DNA of 64,000 nt. It comes from Sphaerolaimus hirsutus. Its lineage: Eukaryota; Nematoda; Chromadorea; Monhysterida; Sphaerolaimidae. Location of the stretch: contig OZ038456.1 in assembly GCA_964036195.1 (NCBI GenBank), positions 3,348,001 through 3,412,000 of the forward strand, read 5' to 3'. Positions 40,390-50,500 of this stretch are shown here, piece by piece. The notes beneath the pieces are model-generated. The model worked only from the letters and a program-made list of their open reading frames with translations, did no database searches and was not told where the DNA came from. Numbering within the stretch: the first letter of the stretch is position 1; every line of letters starts with the position of its first letter. Both the position numbers and the translations under genes were made by a program.

Positions 40390-42545
40390 GCCCTCGAGGG
40401 GACGTAGGCTCGCTACTCATCTAAACCCGCTTATCATCTAGATCTACTAGCTCAGGGGTCTCGAATGGGGGGGGGGGTTGGGGGGTTACCCCCCCCCAAA
40501 CCGCCCAGCTATCTATCTATCCTGGAGGCCGCTCAGCTATCTATCTATCCCGGAAGCAAAATTTTGGGCTACTACCCGGTAAACCCCCCCCCAAATCGCT
40601 CAGCTATCTACCTATCTGGAGCGATTTTTCAGAAACTATACCCCAATTTTCGCTCAAAATCGCTATTTTCATACCTATATATAGATTTTCACCTCCAAAA
40701 TCACTGGTTAATGCGTCTAACTGCCTATTTTCAGCTATTTTAAGTACTATATGCTCTTGTATACCCATTTTGAGCTGTTTTACACCTACTTTTAGCGATT
40801 TTTCTCCCTTTTCTTCCTTCTATCCCCCGAAAAAGCCTATATATCGAACCACCACAAACACCCCCCCAAACCCCCCCAGAAAATTTTTCAGCTATCTATC
40901 CCTCCGGAGGAGCGATTTGCTATCTATCCAACCACTCGGAGGGTCAAAATTCAAGATACCCCTGTACTAGCTACTCATCCATACCCCCCCCCCCCCCAGC
41001 CGCAGAGGTCATGCTAAACACCTTCCCGATCAAGTCCGGCCCCCCATTTTTATTTTACTTCTGACGTCCTATCTCCTGTTCTAGGACGCGCCAGAAGCTG
41101 AAACTTGGGTAGATATTGGCGCAACCCCCCTCTACTTCGCATGAATTGAATGGGGTCGCAGCGACCCCCTACAGGGTGGGTCGCCGAGTGCAAAAAAAAT
41201 TTGCAGCTTTTTTAGTGTCCCACACAGGTCCGGCCCCCACTGATTTCTTTCACTGCGGGTGCCGTACCACCACCTGTGGGAGGGGTATTAACTTAAAATT
41301 TTGGGGATGTGTCGCCAACACCCCTCCCCTACTATACACTGGCCAGGCGGTCTTTGGCAACTCACCACAGTGTGGGGTGCAAAGTTTAAAATTTATTAAA
41401 ATGTTACTGTCCCACACAAGTACAGCATCCAATTGAATTTCAAAAAATGACACTTTTGTGTTGTTTTAACACTAATGTGGTTGACAATGTGAAATAAGCA
41501 TGAAATATCCTCTAAAAAATATCTTATCCGACCTTAAACTGCCCACCACATGAACCCCTCCCCCCAAGTGGGTGACAAAAAAATCACTTTTTACAACTTT
41601 TTCATCAGACACTTGAACTGCTGGTTTACAATGATTTATAGAGGAGGGTTAAAGGTTTCAAATTGTGTAAAAAACCTTACCTCAAAAATGCCTTCATAAG
41701 AAAATTTGCTGTGGGTAAATTTAAAATTGTGAATTTTGCCTATTTTTGTTCCTGCAATGATGTCATTTTTACAATTTGAAATTCACCACCAGCAAATTTT
41801 CTTATGAAGGCATTTTTGAGGTAAGATTTTTTACACAACTTGAGACCTTTAACCCTCCCCTATAAATTTTTTAAACCAACTGTTCAAGTGTCTAATAAAA
41901 AAGTTGTAAAAAGTGATTTTTTTGTCACCCACTTGGGGGAAGGGGTTCATGTGGTGGCCAGTTTTAGGTCGGATAAGATATTTTTAGAGGATATTTCATG
42001 CTTATTTCACATTGTCAACCACATTAGTGTTAAAACAACACAAAAGTGTCCATTTTTTTAAATTCAATTCGATGCTGGACTTGTGTGGGACAGTAACATT
42101 TTAATAAATTTTAAACTTTGCACCCCACACTGTGGTGAGTTGCCAAAAACCGCCTGGTCAGTGTATAGTAGGGGAGGGGTGTTGGCGACACATCCCCAAA
42201 AATTTTAGATCTATACCCCTCCCACAGCTGGAGATACGGGACCCGCAGTGTAAGAAATCAACCGGGGGCCGGACCTGTGCGGGACAGTGAAAACGCTGCA
42301 AAATTTTTTCACATATATGGCGACCCCCTCTATAGTGAGTCGCCGCTGCCCCATTTATTCATGCGGGGTAGTGGGGGGTTGCGCCTATATACCACCCAAG
42401 TTTTAGTTTTCCACCCCTCCCGCAACCGGAGATATGGCCTGCTAAGTGAAAAAAAAATAGGCGGCCGGACTTGATCGGGAAGGTGTTTATGTGCACTTAG
42501 GGTATAGATGAGTTCAGAGTCTAGATAAGTAGCGAGTTGATGAGC
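40390..42545. mobile_element. large palindromic element (about 1.6 kb without its insertion)
   Basis: Left arm about 40970-41735 and right arm about 41768-42520 are inverted copies; the spacer is about 35 bp. Shared landmarks: CACCTTCCCGATCAAGTCCG/CGGACTTGATCGGGAAGGTG and AGTGTCCCACACAGGTCCGG with its complement. The left end is interrupted by the hAT-like element 40453-40964. No ORF across arms. Confidence 0.75.
40453..40964. mobile_element. hAT-like MITE with CAGGGGTCTC ends
   Basis: Exact 8-bp duplication TACTAGCT (40445-40452, 40965-40972). CAGGGGTCTC and ACCCCTG ends fit hAT termini. Interior has CTATCTATC runs and poly-C/G. Sister copy at 56203-56719. Confidence 0.85.
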
Positions 42546-42560
42546 AGCGGCGCAGGCTAC

Positions 42561-42734
42561 CACAGCACAAAACAAACGCGCCCACCCGCACATCTCCTTC
42601 AACGCGTCCGTCTGCGCCAGCTGCATCACGTCCGGCCGAGTGTCGTTGCGCATCTCCCTTTGTTTCTGCGCCAATTCCGCGCCGAAATTCTGCCCGCACG
42701 CCACCGCGCACATTTGGGGGATGTTCGAACTTGT
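42561..42734 (-). CDS. isolated exon resembling part of a VHS domain
   Basis: Minus-strand frame with CGQNFGAELAQKQ and later CGWARLF. The CGQ..xELAxKQ and WAxxF spacing is that of VHS domains in Hrs/TOM1-type endosomal sorting proteins, from memory only. Acceptor GATCCCAG before 42734; possible donor GTAGCC after 42561. I found no neighbouring exon, so this is either one exon of a gene broken by transposons or a relic. Confidence 0.35.
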
Positions 42735-42889
42735 CTGGGATCTACTGTGGGGGGGGGGGGGGTAGTTGATTGGTTTGGTTGCGGAGAAATAGACGGTACG
42801 CGTACTAGTGATGGAAAAGGCGCCAGGCGCCACAGGAAAAGGGCGCCAAGCACCAACGGCGCCCTCAAATGTACACCTGGTACACCACC

Positions 42890-43030
42890 GAACTTGAGAA
42901 ACTAGTAAATCTGTTTCGAAAAAGTTTGTTTACCAGAATCAAGAGTTTGTCAACTACTGTTGACGGCGAACACCAATGCCCTATTCCGGTAACCTCAAAT
43001 GCGTCTAAAACAGATTTATAAATTTGTCAA
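42890..43030. mobile_element. MITE remnant with GTCAACTACTGTTGACGGCG core
   Basis: Inverted AAATCTGTTT motifs around the core; the core recurs in the elements near 28050, 31815 and 45560. Confidence 0.5.
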
Positions 43031-43517
43031 ATCTGGGCGGCGTACTACATACGCACGCGGCCAATGTTCATAAATATAGCCAGAACTCAAACAGTAGAGA
43101 TAAAAACATTTGCCAAGCACCCACCCTTGGGCGGCTGCCAAATTCTGTAGTGTGTGGAGACTCGCAGATTGCTGGACATCCTGGCCGAAAGAACCTGCAA
43201 CGTGCAAACTTATCTAAATCCATTGACAAATTCAAAAAGTCTACATTTTGTTTGGACAACTGACCGCAGACGGTGAGCGAAAACAACAGAGAATACAACA
43301 AAGCCATACTCGTTGATTATCAAGAAAAAAAAGTAGGAGAAAATTGGAATGGATATTTTGTAACAAATCGCTGCCCTACCCAGTTTGAAAATGCCGCGTT
43401 TTACAGAGACAAAAAGGCGGAGCTTAATTTTTGAAGTGATCCATTGCAAATATTTAATTTTTTTGCCAGCTACTCCGCCCTGATAGCGAAACCAGATTGC
43501 GCAAGCGCATTGGCGCT

Positions 43518-44424
43518 CCACACGCTAGTTGACATCGACACCAAATGTCAACTGGTTCCCATCCCAATTCAGAGCTCGCTCATGAGTAGGGTGTCAAAAA
43601 AATTTTTTTTACGGAAAACGGAAACGGAAACGGAAAAAAAATTTCAGCGGCCGGAAAACGGAACGGAAAACGGAAAAAAATTTGCACTTGGCGGAAAACG
43701 GAAACGGAAACGGAAAAAAAATTTCAGTGGCCGGAAAACGGAAAAAGCGGCCGGAAAAACGGAAACGGAAAAATGGAATTTGCATGGAAATGGACAAATT
43801 TGCTGAAATTTTGCCTAAAAAAACGATAAAATTTGCTGAAATTTTGCTGGAAACAGAATTTGTTTTACATAATTGACAATCTGCATGACTGTTTACCAGT
43901 TTGGCTGGAACAGAAAACAGAAAGTTGAGCCAGAAAAGGGTAAAATGAGGCGGAAAGCATAAAATTGAGGCGGAAAACGGAAAAAAGGCGGAAAAACTGG
44001 AAATTGAGCCGGAAAACGGAAAAAAGGCAGAAAAACTGAAAATTTAACCGGAAAACGGAAAATGAGCCGGAAAAGCGGAAACGGAAAAAAAGGTGGCCGG
44101 AAAACGGAACGGAAAAAAAATTTCAGCGGCCGGAAAACGGAACGGAAAACGGAAAAAATTTGCCTGCGGAAAACGGAAACGGAAAACGGAAAACGGAAAT
44201 TTGACACCCTACTCATGAGTAACACTACGCATTATTGTATACATGTATACTTCACGCTGTCTTTGTACATTGCGTGTACCGCAATTATTTTCTCCAAACT
44301 ATAACTTCATTAGCAACATATTCAACACTTTTGCTTTTGAACGTCGTTCGTCGGTTCGTCAGAAAGCTTTGAATTGAGATGGGAACCAGTTGACATTTGG
44401 TGTCGATGTCAACTAGCGTGTGGG
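43518..44424. mobile_element. MITE with CCACACGCTAGTTGACATCG ends, split by hAT-like element
   Basis: Inverted ends CACGCTAGTTGACATCGACA, inner GAACCAGTTGACATTTGGTG. Contains 43587-44211. Confidence 0.8.
43587..44211. mobile_element. hAT-like element filled with CGGAAAACGGAAA repeats
   Basis: TAGGGTGTCAAA ends; exact 8-bp duplication CTCATGAG. Nested in the preceding MITE. Confidence 0.88.
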
Positions 44425-44505
44425 CCATTGACAAAACGGAATTTTCTGTTGCTTCAGGAATCAAATGCCGCACTATGAGCTAACACTTTGGTTCTGCGTG
44501 CAGAC

Positions 44506-45211
44506 TAGGGTGTCAAAAAAATTTTTTTACGGAAAACGGAAAGGTAAAATTTTTTCACTTTACGAAAAACGGAAAGGTAAAAAAAAAATTTCTGCCGGAA
44601 AACGGAAAGGTAAAAAAAATTGTCGGCCGGAAAACGGAAAAATGAAATGCTGGAAAACGGAAAGCAAAATTTTCACGGAAACGGAAAAAAATAAAGTGAA
44701 ATTAGCATGGTAATAGACAAAATATCAACACCAAAATTGCAAATTGACAGCATCACAACACCAACCAGATGAAACTTGAATAAATTATTGGTGTCAGCAT
44801 ATGACCCAATTGGGTTCACAGCACCTGTTTCACTGACCCTGAAATCCCAGTTGTCAATGCTGCTCCAAGAGACAAAAACAACACAATGGGATGAGCCAAT
44901 TGAAGATAAATACATATTGGAAAAACAATGGAAAAATGCCAGAAAACTGAAAATCGAGCCAGAAAATGGAAAAATCGTCTGGTAAAACGGAAAGGTAAAA
45001 ATTTTTCAGCCGGAAAACGGAAAAATGGGCCGGAAAAACGGAAACGGAAAGGTAAAAAATTTTCAGCTGCCAGAAAACGGAAAACGGAAAGGTAAAAATT
45101 TTTCAGCTGCCGGAAAACGGAAAGGTAAAAATTTTTCGGCTGCCGGAAAACGGAAAGGTAAAAAATTATCCTGCGGAAAGGGGGAAACGGAAACGGAAAT
45201 TTGACACCCTA
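44506..45211. mobile_element. hAT-like element with CGGAAAACGG repeats and a captured pol fragment
   Basis: TAGGGTGTCAAA ends; exact 8-bp duplication GTGCAGAC (44498-44505, 45212-45219). The middle (about 44700-44945) is not repeat but carries a retrotransposon fragment. Confidence 0.88.
44785..44940 (+). pseudogene. BEL/Pao retrotransposon pol fragment
   Basis: Open plus-strand frame with YDPIGFTAPVSL and later WDEPI...KQW, the pattern seen downstream of RT in BEL/Pao pol proteins. About 50 codons, no start of its own, both sides running into CGGAAAACGG repeats. A captured fragment, not a working gene. Confidence 0.6.
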
Positions 45212-45463
45212 GTGCAGACGCCCTAATTTCTCGGTGCGAAAACGACACCCAAAAAAATCACCTCTACAGAAATCTAAATGTGCTTCTATTCGATACTGCA
45301 ATTCGTACGAAGGCCCCTTTATTGTTCAAAAACGCCGCTCAGTGGATGTCTGACTGCATCTGTGACTCCATGCGCAAAAAAACACAGGCGACGAAAAAAG
45401 TCTGTTCCAGCGTGATCGTTGACAATTTAATGTTTCATGTTTTCATGTTGACGATGGCCCTGC

Positions 45464-45648
45464 GCACACTAGTTTTCACACGAAACTTCGAAAACTCATA
45501 AATGAGCTTTGAACGTGTTTGAGTTTCCCACAATTAGTCATTTTTAATCTCCGTCAACTGTAGTTGTCGGCCACCTCATCGCAGAAAACTCAAATACGTT
45601 CTAAGCTGATTTGTGAGTTTTCGAAATTTCGTGTGAAAACTAGTGTGC
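45464..45648. mobile_element. palindromic MITE with GCACACTAGTTTTCACACGA ends
   Basis: Arms GCACACTAGTTTTCACACGA and complement; core contains GTCAACTGTAGTTGTCGG. Confidence 0.75.
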
Positions 45649-45958
45649 TAGGAATGTTTCCAGGCGTTAATCACAGGAAAGTATGCTCCGTGTGAACTAA
45701 ACACTTTTCTCGCAACTATACGTAACAAAAAAAAAATTAAAATCAAATTACTAAAAAGTTTATTGTTCAGTCTAAATAATGGAGTAGGTAATCGCAGTCA
45801 TCCTACCAAAAACACACACAATTTATCTACTAAATATATAACCCAAGCGTATCAAGAACTTTGATTTCAATTTGCATATTTATATCACATCGAACAGTCT
45901 AAAATTCAACGGATATCGAAAGTTTTGTCACCCCATCGATAACAACATTTTTTGGACA

Positions 45959-46371
45959 TACCGTATTACCTCGAATTATCCCCCCCTTGAATTAACCCCC
46001 ACCCCTCGAAATACCCCCCTAAATTTCGGCTGAGGAAATAATAAACCCCCCCCCCCCTCGAAATACCCCCCCTAAAATTGAGTGTAACGTGAACGTACAT
46101 GACAAATACCGCAGTTTGTGATCTGTACTATACAGAACACACGTTAACACTGATGATTAAGTGACGTTAGGGAAGGGTTTTTGTGTATATACAGTAATAT
46201 ATGCCAATAAACACATATAAATCTATGTGATTGTTCGATTTTTCTACGTCTGCGTATGGGGAATTTCTGAAAATTTCTGGCGAAATAATAGACCCCCCCT
46301 CGAATAAACCCCCCTCAAATTTTGCTGGCGAAATAATAAACCCCCTGGGGGTATTTCGAGGTAATACGGTA
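45959..46371. mobile_element. TA-MITE with C/G tracts (TTACCTCGAATTA subtype)
   Basis: Inverted ends TACCGTATTACCTCGAATTA; TA flanks. Confidence 0.8.
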
Positions 46372-47165
46372 TTTACCTATTTACCAATGTTTCCGGATCA
46401 CCTATTTGGGAGAATTGTATTTTTAGGGTAAATAATGGGTCTGAAACAACAATCTTACAACACGCAAAACGATCTTTTTAACATCACCATACCAATAAGT
46501 CTGGAAACAATAAATCTCTCATTCTGAAAGCAGTTGATTTTTTTTTAAATTGATCAAGTTTCAAAAATAGTTTTAGGACCACGCCACAAAAAGAATGAAA
46601 CTTTACCAATATAACAAAATACATCAGCCAATTTCAAAGCAAAGGAAACCAGTTCTCAACTGTTGAAAAACATTCATCTTGGAAAAATGTAAACTTGAAT
46701 TATGGAACAAAGTAGTTACGGAAATTTACAAGACGAATGTTCCAGGTATCAAGCACGGCCTAATTAATGATAAATTATACGCAAATGAGTCACCAACAAT
46801 TTTTTTTTCAGATTTCAGTGTTTTAAACACATTTGCGTCTCAAAATTAAATTTAAACACGAAAATAATCCCAACCATAACGAAAATTCGGCGCACACTCA
46901 ACCAAGCCCGAGACGATAATATTCAAAATAAAAGGGGACCAAATATTTTTATTCGCTCCGGAAACTACCTAAGCTACAGATCATGGCGCTGAACCCACGA
47001 CAAATTTGTGACAGTCACAAAGCGCGAAAAACACAGATTTCTGCAGTTCAAGCTTCAACATTTCCAGCGCCACAACCACACAGATCAAAAAACATGAACG
47101 ACGACAGATCAAACACATTTTACCAATTAGTCAGGGCCAAATAATGCTTCAACTCAATGGCGGCC
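46372..47165. other. AT-rich DNA, nothing recognised
   Basis: No supportable feature between the MITE and the eIF5 3' region. Confidence 0.4.
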
Positions 47166-47371
47166 CGCACACTAGTTGACACATGTGCGTCAACTGGTCG
47201 TGTCAACTCAGATTTTGGCTCCACGCGTTGCAAATATTGGCCTTCGCGTGTACCAAATGCACACGCGGCAACGTTGAAAAATAAATATTCCGGCAAGTGC
47301 ATTGGAAGATTCCCAGTTGACACAGACCAGTTGACACTTGACACACAGGTGTCAACTAGAATGTGGGCCGC
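47166..47371. mobile_element. MITE with CACACTAGTTGACA ends in eIF5 3' region
   Basis: Ends CACACTAGTTGACACATG and TCAACTAGAATGTGGGCC. Its right edge is about 25 bp past the eIF5 stop codon, so it is probably within the 3' UTR. Confidence 0.75.
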
Positions 47372-47394
47372 CAATTGCAAAATATCGACTCAAA

Positions 47395-47520
47395 TCAGAT
47401 GTCATCGATGTTGATGCCATCCTCATCATCGTCCTCCTTGCTGCCGGAGTCGTCGTCCTTGGTGTCGACGGCGATCGGTTTGGCTGCAGCCCTTGGCACC
47501 GTGCCAGCCGCGTTCGTGAA
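47395..47520 (-). CDS. EIF5: eIF5 exon 10: acidic C-terminal tail and stop
   Basis: Acceptor CCTCCGCAG; ends in a Lys/Asp/Glu-rich tail GINIDDI and TGA. Confidence 0.9.
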   Translation of the reverse strand, partial: FTNAAGTVPRAAAKPIAVDTKDDDSGSKEDDDEDGINIDDI

Positions 47521-50500
47521 CTGCGGAGGGTTCGGGGATGGGAAATGGCCATAATGTCGATAAATGTCCATAATAACCATGATGTAGATAAGTTAAACAT
47601 CAACGAAACTAGTTTTTTGGAATTAAATTTTAAGCACGGTTTTTACTTGAGTTCAAGTAGTAGCAACTCTAAGTGTTAAAAAACATTGTTTGCCACCACC
47701 AGCTTTCGTCTGCACTTTGTGTTAAAGTTCCCCCCCACATAAACAGATTAAGGCCAGAAAACTAAAAATTTCACTGTTTTTCAGGATAACCCCCGCTCAG
47801 TCAAATCAGCACACAGCCCAACCAGACCCAACAAATTCACACTTAATACGGTCCCCATCCCAATTTGAAGAAAACGCAACACTTCGACAAACCTCAACAT
47901 TGTCGTCCTCGCTGTCCTCGTCGGTCTCCTCCTCAGCCTCCTGCAGCCAGGTGATGAACGGCTGCGCCTTCTCCAGGATCGCCGTGGACTCCTTCTTGGA
48001 CACGTACTTTTTGGACGGCTGCCAAGGTGGGAGAGTGGATGATGACACAGGGAAGATTGTAGAGGACATTGATCCAGTTACAGCTTGGAACCAACCCAAA
48101 AACGAACCGATAAATTGTAGATTAGGTGCCAGGTCCGTAAAAACAGTTTGAGAAGTGAGAAGAAATGGGAAGTGACATGTGAAGTGAATTAAGAAGTAGG
48201 AACTTAAAAGATGACAAGTGACTAGAAAACACTTAAAAACTACAACAACCAAAAATAGAAATATTTGAAAAAGAAAAACTTGTAACTTTATTTTTAAGCT
48301 TATTTCATTATTATTTTATAGCGAATTCCCCTACAATGCCTTTTGTGTTAGATTTTTCTACGCACCATTTCACATCTCAATTCACTTCTGAAACGGTTTT
48401 TCACTTTTGCGGATCTGGCCCAATTTCAAGAAAAAATGATATCGCGCTTTTTCGCGCTCACCCTTACTCTCAGATGCAATCGAACCCAAAATCTACCCCC
48501 AAAACACCCTCCCACACCTTCTTGGCCCACTCGAGCAGGACCTCCTCCTCGACGATGTCCTCGTCGTAGAGCAGCTTGAGGAGGACGGGCGTGCGCGCCA
48601 GCAGCGTGCTCTTCTTGTCGCCGCACAGCAGCTGCTCCACGCCGCCCAGCAGGTAGCGCTGAGCCTTCTTGTCGTTGAGGGTGAAGCGTAGGAGCGTGTT
48701 CTTGTGCGTCTGCGATGGTAGGTTATGGTGGGAATGGCGCACCGCACACTCAAAATTTTCAAGTGCAGTTCGAACGTTTTTGAGTTCCACCAAGGCAGAA
48801 CTCCAAGTGCAGTTCGAACGATTTTTTAAAGGATTTTTAGGGCATTTTTTGGACATTCGAACGGAGTCCGGACGAATTCGTACACTTTTCGCTGATTTGC
48901 GTGTCATAACATTTCCACGCAGCAAGTTTCAAAATGATTGGGACACTTTCAATTCCGCCCTTGACTTTCAATTCCACCCATTAAAGAAGGTTGTTGTGAG
49001 AAACACATCTCACTTATCTTGCCAAATATATTTGTGAAAAAAATTTTACAGGTAGATCTAGGCATTGTCTTCAAAAATGAATAGATAAATTTTTTAGTAA
49101 TATCAACTTGTTTAAAAGATATTGAAGTTCACCGTGTGGCATATTTGTGTAAACCGAAACTGAATTCCACCCTCTAGAAAGTGTCCCAATGTTTTCTTGC
49201 CTAGATGGCACACCGCACACTCAAAAGAGTGCGGACGTTGTTCAAACGCTTTGCGCTTTCCGCCTTTTCCGAATTAATTCGGCCCATGCACAATTCCGCC
49301 ATGAGTAAAAAAAGTGCGGACGTTGTTCAAACGCATTGCGCTTTCCGCCTTTTCCGAATTGATTCCGCCCGTGCACAATTCGAGGCAATTCCGCCGTCGA
49401 AAAAGTGTTCGAACGTTTCATGTGCGGAATTGAAATTGAGGGCGGTTCGGATGTTTTTGAATTCCACCCCCGATTTTAATTCCGCCCTTGAAAAAGTGTT
49501 CGAACTGCAACTGAAAATTTGAGTGTGCCATGCAACAATGAGTGGTAAGTAGGGTTCAAACGGGATCCCGATCTCGAATCCCGAGAAATTTCGGGATTTT
49601 GTGGTCCCGATTCCGATCCCGAAAGGCCAATCCCGATGCCGATCCCGAAATCTCATAAAACATATCCCGATCCAGATCCCGAAAAGTCAATCCCGTTTGA
49701 ACCTTAGGAGGCAAAATTCTGCCCACCCCCGCCGCCCTTCCGGGGAAGAAATTTTCAAGTGACTTCATTCATATAAATACGGTAACATTTTTTTGAATAG
49801 CGTGTGCCAATCCACTGCCCGCTGCTCATTAGGGGCATAGATGAGCAGTGGGTATAATCAAGCAGTGAGTATAATTAGATGAGCAGTGAGTCTAGACAGT
49901 GGCGTAGCCAGGGGGGGGGCGGGGGGGGGGCGGCCCCCCCCCTTCCGGGGTGAGACATGGAAATGTAAGGAAATGTGTTCTCGTGCAACGATTTCAGGGT
50001 CAATTTTCAAAAATTTTGCGCGCAAGCGCGCATTTTTGCGTCACATTACAGGTCTTTTTACTTCACAGGTCGCGATTGCCTCAATCTGGGTTAAAATGCA
50101 CTCAATTGTGTCCATGTCGCTCTATATGTATGTAAATTACATACATTTACAGCGGATGTGACGCCAATGGCGCCATATCGCGGCGCCTACGAATGGCGCC
50201 AACACCATGGCGTGGCGCCTACGAATGGCGCCGGCGCCATGGCGCCAATTCCCTACTATAGGGGTCAAATTTTAGGGGGGGGGCGCCGCCCCCCCCCGTT
50301 CGCCGGGCTCCGTAAACAATCCGCCCCCCCCCCGCTCAAAAATCCTGGCTACGCCACTGAGTCTAGATGATCAATGTGTCTGGATGACCACTAAGCCTAA
50401 GTCCCGAAAAAAGCGTTTTTGAAGGTGAGAAATGAAAACATGGAGCAAAATCTTGGATTTTGAGTATAAATTGGGGAAAATCGTTAAAAATTTACTTCAC

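Noticed and set aside
43609-44225. Arg/Phe- and Lys/Glu-rich ORFs
   Set aside because: Translations of the CGGAAAACGGAAA repeat inside an hAT-like element.
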